Below are positions 1-7,818 of a stretch of DNA of 64,000 nucleotides, piece after piece. Position numbers and translations under genes: made by a program. The DNA comes from Bacteroidaceae bacterium (GTDB taxonomy: Bacteria; Bacteroidota; Bacteroidia; Bacteroidales; Bacteroidaceae), in the NCBI GenBank assembly GCA_017465905.1, contig JAFTVE010000016.1:1-64000 (forward strand), read 5' to 3'. Below the pieces are notes generated by a model. It ran no database searches. It was given only the letters and a program-made list of their open reading frames with translations, and was not told the DNA's origin. Within the stretch, counting starts at the first letter, position 1. Each line of letters starts with the position of its first letter.

Positions 1-21
1 CAGATAATCAACCTTTTGCCT

Positions 22-50
22 CACGCAGACTCCGCAGACTTACGCAGAAT
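22..50. repeat. Three short imperfect direct repeats (CGCAGA core)
   Basis: Three consecutive 9-10 nt units (22-31, 32-40, 41-50) share the core CGCAGA followed by CT or AT. They lie in the non-coding lead-in to the peptide cluster. Units of this style look like dispersed intergenic repeats; no function is visible. Confidence 0.5.
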
Positions 51-94
51 TTGCGAGTCGCTTCGCCCTCGCTGCCATCCGGACGGTACACGCG

Positions 95-117
95 CCGACG
101 CGGTATAAAAGCGTCGG
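95..117. other. Small hairpin upstream of the peptide gene
   Basis: A perfect 7-bp inverted repeat (95-101 with 111-117, arm CCGACGC) encloses a 9-nt A/T-rich loop. It lies about 100 nt before the peptide start. It lacks the T-run of a classic terminator, so it may be a leader structure or the end of an upstream transcript outside the window. Confidence 0.35.
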
Positions 118-213
118 TTGCGACGACGGAGCCTTTAGGGTATCTATATTGTAAATGGAAAGAAAGTTGTGATTAAGTAAGTATGATTAATAATAACCTA
201 AAAAATAGAATAT

Positions 214-318
214 ATGGAAAAGAATTATATTGCTCCCGAAGTGGAAATTATTGAAGTTGCTGTAGAAAAAGGTTTTACTATTTCAATTGACTCGCAAAAC
301 ACCGGTGAATGGGATTAA
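214..318 (+). CDS. Putative 34-residue precursor peptide
   Basis: A 34-residue ORF that begins MEKNYIAPEVEII, has an acidic middle (VEKGF at residues 17-21) and ends SQNTGEWD. It contains no Cys and has 2 Ser (24, 27) and 2 Thr (22, 30) in the C-terminal part. I infer a leader (about residues 1-20) and a core (about 21-34). The inference rests on size and position: it sits directly before PqqD-like, kinase, ABC exporter and peptidase genes, separated from them by a perfect hairpin, an arrangement typical of ribosomally made, modified peptides in which the precursor is expressed above the enzymes. I recognise no named precursor family, and the modification is unknown. It could instead be an unrelated small protein. 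Confidence 0.6.
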   Translation: MEKNYIAPEVEIIEVAVEKGFTISIDSQNTGEWD

Positions 319-341
319 TTAAGTAAAACACCTTTATAATT

Positions 342-377
342 ATAGTGAATCCCCCTCTCGTGAGGGGGATTCACTAT
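342..377 (+). terminator. Perfect 16-bp hairpin after the peptide gene
   Basis: Arms 342-357 and 362-377 are exactly complementary (16 bp, 4-nt loop TCGT) and are followed by TTTA. The hairpin lies 24 nt after the peptide stop codon. It could end or attenuate the peptide transcript and protect its 3' end, giving far more peptide mRNA than enzyme mRNA. Because the arms are symmetrical it may act on both strands. Confidence 0.7.
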
Positions 378-463
378 TTAGGGGGTGAGATGTGTCTTTT
401 TGTTCTTTTGCCTAAGGAGCAAATGCAGGGCTTTACACGAAACTATATTTCTGCCGACATATC

Positions 464-494
464 TTTGCCATTTGGAATAAAAATGATAACTTTG
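464..494 (+). promoter_or_regulatory. Bacteroidota sigma promoter for the modification operon
   Basis: TTTG at 464-467, a 19-nt spacer, then TAACTTTG at 487-494 fits the Bacteroidota -33/-7 consensus exactly. Transcription should start near 501, about 30 nt before the PqqD-like start codon. A further TATCTTTG at 460-467 overlaps the -33 box. The five genes that follow have gaps of 3-10 nt and no other promoter is evident. Confidence 0.7.
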
Positions 495-532
495 AAGCAT
501 TAATATGCACTAACTATAGATAACAGAAGATT

Positions 533-802
533 ATGAGAATCAATACCCACTATAAGCTCCGCGAGATAGCTGGAGAGACCATCGTGGTGAACCAAGGTGC
601 TGGTGGCATGGATATGACGCGTATCATATCGCTCAACGCATCGGCCAAGCGGCTCTATGAGGCGCTGGCAGGCACCGACTTCGCGCTCGACGATGCTGCC
701 CGCGTGCTCACCGAGACGTACGGCATCGACAACAATCAGGCACGCACAGATGCTGCTCGCTGGGCCGAGAGCCTGAAGGGGTGTGGTGTAATAGAGGAAT
801 GA
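533..802 (+). CDS. PqqD-like peptide-binding protein (RRE-type)
   Basis: An 89-residue protein with the winged-helix pattern of the PqqD family: an N-terminal beta region (YKLREIAGETIVV), the segment RIISLNASAKRLYEAL, and a C-terminal helical half ending in a hydrophobic strand. PqqD-like proteins bind leader peptides and present them to modifying enzymes in the PQQ, lasso-peptide and related pathways. Here the likely partner is the 34-residue peptide encoded at 214. It is the first gene of the operon, 3 nt before the kinase-like gene. Family assignment is fairly secure; the ligand is inferred. Confidence 0.8.
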   Translation: MRINTHYKLREIAGETIVVNQGAGGMDMTRIISLNASAKRLYEALAGTDFALDDAARVLTETYGIDNNQARTDAARWAESLKGCGVIEE

Positions 803-805
803 TGC

Positions 806-1681
806 ATGGAAAAAAGGCATTATAGAATAGGTGGGCACTTGATGGAGGTGCAGGGCGATGAACTTTGCACTGCCGTGGAGGTTCTTCAAGGCTTTGCTCC
901 CTTTGCCGTGGAGGCCAATGGCGAGGAGCCGCAGCTGTGCTTTGCTGCAGCCGACCGTGTGAAGACCTTCACCAAGGTGCTCTACGAGCTGGAGCACGAG
1001 GGCGTGGTCACCCGCTTCGGGCATACCGCCGAGGGACTTCGCCTATGCATGCAACCCACCGATGATGCTGCCCTTGACCTCCTGTATAGCCCGGCTGACA
1101 GGGTGGCTTACGTGGCGGGCAACCTTGCTGCACGCCTGTTGCGCTTTGCCCTATGGATAGGCTATGGCCTGATGACACTGTCTCACCGCACGGTGGCCAT
1201 ACACAGCAGCTGCATCGTATATGACGGACGGGCAGTGCTGTTCCTTGGGGAGAGCGGCACGGGGAAGAGTACCCACACGAGGCTGTGGCGCGAACATATC
1301 GAGGGTGCCATGCTGCTCAACGATGACAGTCCTGTGATACGCTTCGAAGAGGGGCGCGTATATGCCTACGGCAGTCCGTGGAGCGGCAAGACCCCCTGCT
1401 ACTGTGCCGAACGCTATGAACTGAAGGCCTGTGTGCGCCTGTCGCAAGCACCGCACAACCGCATATCGAAGCTCTCCCTGCTGCAGGCCTATGGAGCCAT
1501 ACATCCGTCGTGCCCGCCGGAGTTTGCCTACGATGAGAGTTTGTACGATCCCATGAGCCAGACTATCGGCGACATCCTGCAGCGAGTGCCCTGCTACCAC
1601 ATGGCTTGCCTGCCCGATGGTGAGGCGGCACGTATGACTTGGGAGACGGTGTTTGGGGTAGTTATGAGTTGTGAGTTATGA
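806..1681 (+). CDS. HprK-like serine kinase domain protein
   Basis: A 291-residue protein with a P-loop GESGTGKST at residues 148-156, a preceding AIHSS motif (131-135), NDDS at 172-175 and YGSPWSGK at 188-195. These match the C-terminal kinase domain of HPr kinase/phosphorylase and the HprK-related kinases found in peptide clusters. The N-terminal half is not the usual HprK regulatory domain, and I see no HPr gene nearby, so carbon-catabolite control is unlikely. In paeninodin-type lasso clusters an HprK-like enzyme phosphorylates the precursor's C-terminal Ser; here Ser24 or Ser27 of the peptide are candidate targets (inference). The stop codon falls in a 7-nt tandem repeat shared with the next gene's start. 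Confidence 0.78.
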   Translation: MEKRHYRIGGHLMEVQGDELCTAVEVLQGFAPFAVEANGEEPQLCFAAADRVKTFTKVLYELEHEGVVTRFGHTAEGLRLCMQPTDDAALDLLYSPADRVAYVAGNLAARLLRFALWIGYGLMTLSHRTVAIHSSCIVYDGRAVLFLGESGTGKSTHTRLWREHIEGAMLLNDDSPVIRFEEGRVYAYGSPWSGKTPCYCAERYELKACVRLSQAPHNRISKLSLLQAYGAIHPSCPPEFAYDESLYDPMSQTIGDILQRVPCYHMACLPDGEAARMTWETVFGVVMSCEL

Positions 1682-1695
1682 GTTATGAGTTATGA
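1661..1695 (+). repeat. Five tandem copies of GTTATGA at a gene junction
   Basis: Five 7-nt units at 1661-1695 (the second reads GTTGTGA). The stop codon of the kinase-like gene (1679-1681) and the ATG of the nucleotidyltransferase-like gene (1692-1694) both lie inside the array. Each full unit carries ATGA. Copy-number change would alter only the last residues of the kinase and the spacing to the next start. Confidence 0.85.
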
Positions 1696-2801
1696 AGATA
1701 CATACTAATATAGAGGCAATGTTGTTTGCACTGCTGCGTTCGGCCCTGCATGAGGAGCCTGCAGTGTGTGACCCCTTCCGTGAGGCGACAGCCGAGGAGT
1801 GGGGTGCCTGCTACCGCTTGGCAGCGGCACAGGGAGTGATGGCGGTAGCCTGGGAGGGTGCCATGACACTCCCCGAAGAGTTGCGCCCACCTCGCACCCT
1901 GCGCTTGACGTGGGGCCTCGCCGTGGAGAAGTATGAGCAGCAGTATGCCCGCTATTGCCGTACGGCTGCTGAACTCTCGGCACTGTATGCCGAAAACGGC
2001 ATCGTGATGGTGCAGATGAAGGGAGTGGGCTTCTCGGCACACTACCCCGTACCGGCTCATCGTGAGGGTGGCGACATTGATATCTTCACCTACTCGGCCG
2101 ATACGGCGGTGATGAGCCACCGCGAGGCCAACGAACTGGCCAACGAGCTGATGCGCCGGCAGGGTATCGAGGTCGACATGCACTCGCCCAAGCACAGTAA
2201 CTTCTATTATAAAGGTGTACCCGTGGAGAACCACCGCAGCTTCCTCAATGTGACGGAGTATGTGGTGGCAGCACGCATGGAGCGGGTGTTGCGGGAGCAT
2301 CTGTTGCCGAGACCCACCTCGCTGCTCGATGGCGAATGCAACATCATGACCCCTTCGCCCTCGTTCAATGCGCTCTTCATCGCCTTCCATGCCTTGCAGC
2401 ACTATGGCAGTGGCTTGGCGCTGCACCACCTTTACGACTGGGCATGCTTGTTGCAACGCTATGGCTGGTGTCTGCCAGAGGGTGCTGATGATGTTGGCAT
2501 GTTGCGATTCATCGATGCCTTCACCGACCTTGCTCATCACTTGCTGGGGACAGAGCCAGTGCGAGGGGCCGACAGTGGATTGATGGAACGCATCTATGGA
2601 GAGATGCTGCACCCGCGATACCACTTGCGTGAACTGCCTGCAAAAGGGCGGTGGGGGATACTCGTGGAGAAGACACGCCGTCTGCTCTATATCCATCGCC
2701 TCAAAGGGGAGGTCATACAAGGCTCGCTGGCACGCCGCTTGTGGGACTCGGTAGTCTTCCACCTGCGACACCCTGAGACCATATTCAGTACCGGCAAATG
2801 A
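1692..2801 (+). CDS. Nucleotidyltransferase-like protein (NTP_transf_5 type)
   Basis: A 369-residue protein. Residues 108-132 contain MKG...HREGGDIDIF, the two-Asp motif (D128, D130) of the polymerase-beta-like nucleotidyltransferase family often annotated as a putative nucleotidyltransferase. The C-terminal half is helical and His-rich (HALQHYG, LHHLYDW). Such proteins recur beside PqqD and HprK-like genes, but their substrate is not known; transfer of a nucleotide to the peptide or to a small molecule is possible. It starts 10 nt after the kinase stop, within the GTTATGA array, and is followed 10 nt later by the exporter gene. Confidence 0.75.
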   Translation: MKIHTNIEAMLFALLRSALHEEPAVCDPFREATAEEWGACYRLAAAQGVMAVAWEGAMTLPEELRPPRTLRLTWGLAVEKYEQQYARYCRTAAELSALYAENGIVMVQMKGVGFSAHYPVPAHREGGDIDIFTYSADTAVMSHREANELANELMRRQGIEVDMHSPKHSNFYYKGVPVENHRSFLNVTEYVVAARMERVLREHLLPRPTSLLDGECNIMTPSPSFNALFIAFHALQHYGSGLALHHLYDWACLLQRYGWCLPEGADDVGMLRFIDAFTDLAHHLLGTEPVRGADSGLMERIYGEMLHPRYHLRELPAKGRWGILVEKTRRLLYIHRLKGEVIQGSLARRLWDSVVFHLRHPETIFSTGK

Positions 2802-2811
2802 TACGAGAACG

Positions 2812-4455
2812 ATGAATCTGCTGAAGCGCATATACAACCTGCTGCTTCCCGAAGAGCGGAAGCAAGGACAGCGAGTGGTGGGAGCCGCCTTCCTCGCAGC
2901 CTTGCTCAACTTCGTGGGGCTGGCATCGTTGCTGCCTGTGCTCTACTACCTGCTCGACGATAGTGCCAGCCGCCAGTCGGCACTGTGGTTCTGCCTGTTG
3001 GCAGGAGGGGTGATGGCAGGCAAGAACGTGGCCATAGCACTTCTCTCGCGTTATCAGCAGCGCTACCTGTTGTCGCTGTATAAGCGCATGAGCTTTTCAC
3101 TTTTCACGGCCTATTACCGCCGTGGCCTGCTCTTCATCCGTGAGCAAGGCACCAACAGGCTGGGCTACGAGGTGAATGCCGTGTGCTATGCCTTCAGCCT
3201 CAATATGCTGGCTCCTCTGCTACGTATATGTAGCGATGGACTATTGATAGCTATGGTCGTAGTGGCCCTGCTTGTGTATGACTGGCTTATTGCTCTCATC
3301 CTACTCGGTGCCTTCGTGCCCTTTGCCGTGTTCTATGTGGTAGCCATACGAAAGCAAGTGCGCGAATATGGAAAGCAGGAATTGGAGGCTCGCCGTCGCC
3401 AATCGAGAATCGTGAACGAGGCCTTCGGAGGATATGCCGAGTTGGAGGTCAACGGAGCCTTTGGAACCGTCAAGGATGCCTTCCGGCAAGGATTGGAACA
3501 GATTACAGGCAGCCGCCTGCAGATGGATACGCTGATGCGCTTGCCTGGATTTTTGTCGGAGATGTCGGTCATCGTGGGACTCACACTGATGGCCTTGTGT
3601 GCTACGGGCGATGTGAAAGCCCTGATAGGGGTATTTGCGGTGGCTGCCTTCCGGCTCTTGCCGGCCTTGAAGGGTATACTCTCGGGGTGGACGCTGATAC
3701 AGAATATGGTGAGCAACCTGCAAATCATAGAGGAGGGGATGAAGGAGTCGTCAGTCGAAACGGCCGTGACAGCTACACTCCCCTTCGAGAAGGAGATAGC
3801 CATAGAGAAGGTGTCATACACGTATAATGATGATGGACAGGTGCTGACGGACTTCAGCTGTCGCATACGCAAAGGTGAGTATGTGGGTATCAAGGGATAT
3901 AGTGGTGTGGGCAAGTCGACCCTCTTTAACCTCCTGCTCGGATTCCTGAAGCCACAGCAGGGAACCATCAGTATTGACGGTGTGCCTCTCACCCCAGAGG
4001 TGCAGAGCGCTTGGCTGCAACAGACTGGCTATGTTCAACAGGATGTGTTTATCTTCCAAGGCACATTGGCCGAGAATGTAGCTTTGGGGTGTAGGGGTAT
4101 CAATAGGGAGAGACTTGACCGTGTGTTGCAGCAGGTGTCTCTCTACGATTGGGTACAGACATTGCCGCAGGGTGTTGACACTCTGATGGGAGAATATGGA
4201 GGCCGACTGTCGGGAGGCCAGCGCCAACGTATAGGTATAGCGCGGGCACTCTACAAGGAGGCTCAGGTGATTTTGCTCGATGAGGCAACCTCGGCACTCG
4301 ATAATGCCACGGAGCGGGAGGTAAACAGGACCTTGCATAATCTCAAGCTGCAATGTCCAGGACTTACCATTCTCTCTATAGCCCATCGGGAGAGTTCGCT
4401 GGAGTACTGTGACCGGGTGATTGTGATGGACGAACAGAATAATGAGGAGGACTGA
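2812..4455 (+). CDS. ABC exporter, fused membrane and ATPase domains
   Basis: A 547-residue half-transporter. Hydrophobic segments in about residues 20-310 form the type IV exporter membrane domain, followed by a nucleotide-binding domain with Walker A GYSGVGKST (362-370), signature LSGGQ (466-470) and Walker B VILLDE (486-491). It works as a dimer. It lacks the N-terminal C39 peptidase domain of bacteriocin exporters, so leader removal would need another protease, plausibly the S26-like protein encoded 3 nt downstream. The context suggests export of the modified peptide to the periplasm. Confidence 0.85.
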   Translation: MNLLKRIYNLLLPEERKQGQRVVGAAFLAALLNFVGLASLLPVLYYLLDDSASRQSALWFCLLAGGVMAGKNVAIALLSRYQQRYLLSLYKRMSFSLFTAYYRRGLLFIREQGTNRLGYEVNAVCYAFSLNMLAPLLRICSDGLLIAMVVVALLVYDWLIALILLGAFVPFAVFYVVAIRKQVREYGKQELEARRRQSRIVNEAFGGYAELEVNGAFGTVKDAFRQGLEQITGSRLQMDTLMRLPGFLSEMSVIVGLTLMALCATGDVKALIGVFAVAAFRLLPALKGILSGWTLIQNMVSNLQIIEEGMKESSVETAVTATLPFEKEIAIEKVSYTYNDDGQVLTDFSCRIRKGEYVGIKGYSGVGKSTLFNLLLGFLKPQQGTISIDGVPLTPEVQSAWLQQTGYVQQDVFIFQGTLAENVALGCRGINRERLDRVLQQVSLYDWVQTLPQGVDTLMGEYGGRLSGGQRQRIGIARALYKEAQVILLDEATSALDNATEREVNRTLHNLKLQCPGLTILSIAHRESSLEYCDRVIVMDEQNNEED

Positions 4456-4458
4456 CAG

Positions 4459-4914
4459 ATGGTGAGGAGAGTGGTCGTGCAGAACCAGTTCTTGGCCGAG
4501 GTGGCTCGTGTGCTCTCAGAAGGATGCAGCGTGAAGGTGCGCATCGATGGTGAGAGCATGTATCCCTTCATTCGTGGTGGTAACGATGAGGTGGAGCTTC
4601 AGCCTTATGATGCCAGTCGCCCTCTGCAGCGTTGGGAATGTGCACTCTTCAAATGGAAAGGACGCTACATGGTGCATCGCTGTATAGAAATCCAAAACGG
4701 TATGTACCGTATGATGGGCGATGGCAACTTAAGCCAGATAGAGGAGGTCCCTGAAGAAGCTATCGTTGGCATCCTCAGTACAATTTATCACCCCGATGGC
4801 ACTACACAGGATTGTCGGGATACGCAATGGCTTCTTCGTGGCAGTCGATGGTACAGATGGCGTGCATTGCGCCGTTTCCTGATACCGATCCTTCGTCATT
4901 TTGGACGAAGGTGA
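4459..4914 (+). CDS. S26-type peptidase-like protein (SipW/ER-type catalytic residues)
   Basis: A 151-residue protein. GESMYPF at residues 31-37 matches the signal peptidase/LexA-fold serine motif (Ser33). MVHR at 72-75 and GDGN at 87-90 follow the pattern of archaeal/ER-type signal peptidases and SipW, where His (here His73) replaces the bacterial catalytic Lys and an Asp (Asp88) assists. No clear membrane anchor is present; the C-terminus is Arg- and Trp-rich. As the last gene of the peptide operon it is the best candidate for cleaving the leader. S24/S26 annotation is likely; the peptide as substrate is inferred. Confidence 0.72.
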   Translation: MVRRVVVQNQFLAEVARVLSEGCSVKVRIDGESMYPFIRGGNDEVELQPYDASRPLQRWECALFKWKGRYMVHRCIEIQNGMYRMMGDGNLSQIEEVPEEAIVGILSTIYHPDGTTQDCRDTQWLLRGSRWYRWRALRRFLIPILRHFGRR

Positions 4915-5001
4915 ATACTGAAAAGTTCCTTTTTATGATTATTAAAATGGTTATGCTTGCTCATAGCAAGTAGGGTTATTCAATCTTGTAGGATAGATAA
5001 A

Positions 5002-5036
5002 AATGAGCGGCAAACCGATGTGGCTTGCCGCTCATT
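5002..5036 (-). terminator. Terminator between convergent operons
   Basis: A perfect 12-bp stem (5002-5013 with 5025-5036, arm containing GAGCGGC) with an 11-nt loop. On the minus strand it is followed by TTTATC, and it lies 19 nt after the rpiB stop. It probably ends rpiB transcription and may also block read-through from the peptide operon. Confidence 0.75.
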
Positions 5037-5054
5037 GTAGTAAGGTGAATTGTG

Positions 5055-5489
5055 TTACTTCACGGGAATCTTGTCGATACGTGCCTGGTGGCGTCCACCC
5101 TCGAAGGGAGTAGTGAAGAACTCCTCCATGATGGCTGCTGCCGTGGCAGTGTCGATGAAGCGTCCGGGCATCACGAGCACGTTGGCATCGTTGTGCTGGC
5201 GTATGAGATGAGCTATTTCGGGTATCCAGCAGAGTCCGGCACGTATGCCCTGATGCTTGTTGAGCGTCATGTTGATGCCCTCACCGCTGCCGCAGATAGC
5301 AATGCCGGGGTAGCACTCTCCACTCTCTACGGCTGCTGCAAGCGGGTGTCCATAGTCGGCATAGTCGCAGCTATCAGTGCTGTAGGTGCCGAAGTCCTTG
5401 TACTCCCAGCCCTTGGCCTCGAGCCATTGCTTCACATATTCTTTCAATTCGTAGCCAGCGTGGTCACTGGCCAATCCGATTGTCTTCAT
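5055..5489 (-). CDS. rpiB: Ribose-5-phosphate isomerase B
   Basis: A 144-residue RpiB/LacA/LacB-family isomerase interconverting ribose 5-phosphate and ribulose 5-phosphate in the cytoplasmic pentose phosphate pathway. The sequence starts MKTIGLASDHAG (Asp-His phosphate-binding motif) and contains ICGSGEGI with the catalytic Cys, the NKHQGIRAG motif and a C-terminal GGRHQARIDKI. Length is typical. It follows tkt by 11 nt on the same strand, and the two form a pentose phosphate operon. Confidence 0.95.
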   Translation of the reverse strand: MKTIGLASDHAGYELKEYVKQWLEAKGWEYKDFGTYSTDSCDYADYGHPLAAAVESGECYPGIAICGSGEGINMTLNKHQGIRAGLCWIPEIAHLIRQHNDANVLVMPGRFIDTATAAAIMEEFFTTPFEGGRHQARIDKIPVK

Positions 5490-5500
5490 TGAATTGTTTT

Positions 5501-7516
5501 TTACTTCAACAGGCTCTTCACTTGATTATACACATTCTCAGCGGTGAAGCCCAGCTTCTCGTCGAGCACCTTGTAGGGAGCTGAGAATCCGAAGCTTTCG
5601 AGACCCCATACCTTGCCTTCGTGAGCAGGTACGAGACCTTGGAGGTTGACGGGCAATCCGGCTGTGAGGCCAAACTTCTTCACACCTGCGGGCAATACCT
5701 GAGCCTGATACTCGGGGCACTGGCTGCGGAAGAGTCCCTCAGAGGGTACGCTCACGATAGAGCACTTCACACCATCCTTGCGCAGCAGCTCGGCACCAGC
5801 TACGAGGGTCGATACTTCAGAGCCTGAAGCTACAAGTACCACGTCGGCATCGGCATCAGAGCCAGCTACCACGTAGGCACCCTTGGCAGCCTGGGCATAG
5901 TCGTTGCCTGCGGGCAGGTCGGCGATGTTCTGGCGAGAGAGGATGAGGGCAGTAGGTGTAGTGGTATTCTCCATAGCCAGGCGCCAGCACTCGGTAGTTT
6001 CCTGAGCGTCGGCAGGGCGGAGCACGAGCATTGAGTTGTGCCCCTTATGGTTTTTCAGCTTCTCCATCAGGCGAATCTGTGCCTCCTGCTCTACGGGCTC
6101 GTGGGTAGGACCATCCTCGCCTACACGGAAGGCGTCGTGTGTCCAGATGAACTTCACGGGCAGCTCCATGAGGGCAGCCATACGTACGGCGGGCTTCATG
6201 TAGTCAGAGAATACGAAGAAGGTACCGCAAGCGGCAATCACACCACCGTGCAGTGCCATACCTATGCAGCAGCAAGCCATGGTGAGCTCGGCTACACCAG
6301 CCTGGAAGAAGGCACCGCTGAAGTCGCCCTTCACGAGTGCGTGGGTCTTCTTAAGGAAGCCGTCGGTCTTGTCAGAGTTTGAGAGGTCGGCCGATGCGCA
6401 GATCATGTTCTCCACCTGTGTGGCGAGGGCGCCCAGTACGGTAGCCGAAGCTGAGCGTGTAGCGTCGTTGGCCTTCTGCTGGATGGCAGCCCAGTCAACC
6501 TGCGGAGCCTTGCCGGCAAACCACTCGGCCATCTTCACGGCGAGGTCGGGGTTCTCGGCAGCCCAAGCAGCCTTGGCGGCATACTTCTCGGCTACGATCT
6601 TCTCCAGCTCGGCAGCACGCTTAGCATAGAGCTCCTGCACCTCGGGGAATATCTGGAATGGGTTCTCGGGGTCGCCACCGAGGTTCTTGATGGTGTTGAT
6701 ATAAGCATCGCCACCGAGGGGAGCACCGTGTGTTGCGCAGTTGTTCTCGTAGCTGCTGCAGTCTGCCTTGAGGGCACCCTTACCCATGATGGTCTTACCG
6801 ATGATGAGTGTGGGGCGCTCCTTCTCGGCCTTGGCCTCGATGATGGCAGCGCGTATCTCGTCGGCGTCGTTACCGTTGATGGTGATTACCTTCCAGTTCC
6901 ATGCCTCGTACTTCTTGGCCACATCCTCACATGTCACCTCGTGACAGGTGGTAGAGAGCTGTATGTCGTTAGAGTCGTAGAACATGATGAGGTTGTCAAG
7001 TCCCAGGTGACCGGCGATACGTCCGGCGCCCTGTGAGATTTCCTCCTGCACGCCACCGTCAGAGATGTATGCATAGATGGTCTGTCCCATCACGTCGCCC
7101 AGGCGAGCCTTGAGGAACTTGGCAGCGATGGCAGCACCCACAGCGAAGGTGTGGCCTTGGCCGAGGGGACCAGAAGTGTTTTCGATACCGCGCACGAGGT
7201 CTACCTCAGGGTGTCCGGGTGTGGGGCTGCCCCACTGGCGCAGCTGAGCCAGCTCGTCGAGGGTAAACTTACCTGCCAATGCCAGCTGGGCATAGAGCAT
7301 GGGAGCCATGTGGCCGGGGTCGAGGAAGAAGCGGTCGCGACCCTCCCAGTAGGGGTTCTTGGGGTCGTACTCGAGGAACTCGCTATACAGTACGTTGATG
7401 AAGTCGGCACCACCCATTGCGCCACCGGGGTGGCCAGACTTAGCTTTTTCTACCATTGATGCAGCCAAGATACGGATGTTGTCGGCCGCTTTGTTCATAA
7501 GTTTCTTGTCGTTCAT
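5501..7516 (-). CDS. tkt: Transketolase
   Basis: A 671-residue thiamine-diphosphate enzyme that moves two-carbon ketol units between sugar phosphates. It has the N-terminal TPP-binding region (GGAMGGADFINVLY, FLDPGHMAPMLYA, GPLGQG, then YISDGGVQEE to DSNDIQL), a central pyrimidine-binding domain (THDAFRVGEDGPTHEPVEQ) and a C-terminal domain. Length is normal for the family. It is the promoter-proximal gene of tkt-rpiB. The likely promoter is TACCTTTA, read on the minus strand at 7608-7615, about 85 nt upstream. Confidence 0.95.
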   Translation of the reverse strand: MNDKKLMNKAADNIRILAASMVEKAKSGHPGGAMGGADFINVLYSEFLEYDPKNPYWEGRDRFFLDPGHMAPMLYAQLALAGKFTLDELAQLRQWGSPTPGHPEVDLVRGIENTSGPLGQGHTFAVGAAIAAKFLKARLGDVMGQTIYAYISDGGVQEEISQGAGRIAGHLGLDNLIMFYDSNDIQLSTTCHEVTCEDVAKKYEAWNWKVITINGNDADEIRAAIIEAKAEKERPTLIIGKTIMGKGALKADCSSYENNCATHGAPLGGDAYINTIKNLGGDPENPFQIFPEVQELYAKRAAELEKIVAEKYAAKAAWAAENPDLAVKMAEWFAGKAPQVDWAAIQQKANDATRSASATVLGALATQVENMICASADLSNSDKTDGFLKKTHALVKGDFSGAFFQAGVAELTMACCCIGMALHGGVIAACGTFFVFSDYMKPAVRMAALMELPVKFIWTHDAFRVGEDGPTHEPVEQEAQIRLMEKLKNHKGHNSMLVLRPADAQETTECWRLAMENTTTPTALILSRQNIADLPAGNDYAQAAKGAYVVAGSDADADVVLVASGSEVSTLVAGAELLRKDGVKCSIVSVPSEGLFRSQCPEYQAQVLPAGVKKFGLTAGLPVNLQGLVPAHEGKVWGLESFGFSAPYKVLDEKLGFTAENVYNQVKSLLK

Positions 7517-7818
7517 AACTATTGATTTTTATGAATTGATAAAATAAATATTGTAATTCATTCCATTCGTTATAGGTGCAAAATGTATATGCACACTATA
7601 TTCCGTGTAAAGGTACAACTAATTTTTGAAATTTTGGCTACTGACCGTCTTTTTTATTTGTTATTTGAGGTTGCCAAGTATACACGCTATTATAATATAT
7701 ATATGTAGAAAGCTATTTCTTCTCTTAAAAAAACTTGTTTTTTTTGATTCTCCCCGCCAATAAAGTAGGCTTTATTCGGCTGTTTTTACTAACTTTGCAA
7801 CTTAAAATAGTCAATGCT
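7517..7818. other. Divergent intergenic region, tkt and PBP gene
   Basis: About 300 nt, A/T-rich, between two divergent genes. It holds a near-consensus minus-strand -7 box for tkt (TACCTTTA, 7608-7615) and a plus-strand TAACTTTG at 7790-7797 for the PBP gene. I see no ORF or strong inverted repeat. Confidence 0.6.
7790..7797 (+). promoter_or_regulatory. -7 promoter element of the class A PBP gene
   Basis: TAACTTTG matches the Bacteroidota -7 consensus and predicts a transcript start near 7803. It decides the PBP start codon, because the in-frame upstream ATG at 7735 would lie outside the transcript. Confidence 0.6.

Noticed and set aside
1683-2909. 408-codon ORF on the minus strand
   Set aside because: It is antisense to the nucleotidyltransferase-like gene, which has family motifs and operon spacing. 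The ORF has no motif and arises from the high G+C of the other frame.
214-4914. Lasso-peptide cluster
   Set aside because: The asparagine-synthetase-like cyclase (LasC) and the transglutaminase-like protease (LasB) are missing, so only the PqqD-like and HprK-like parts match.
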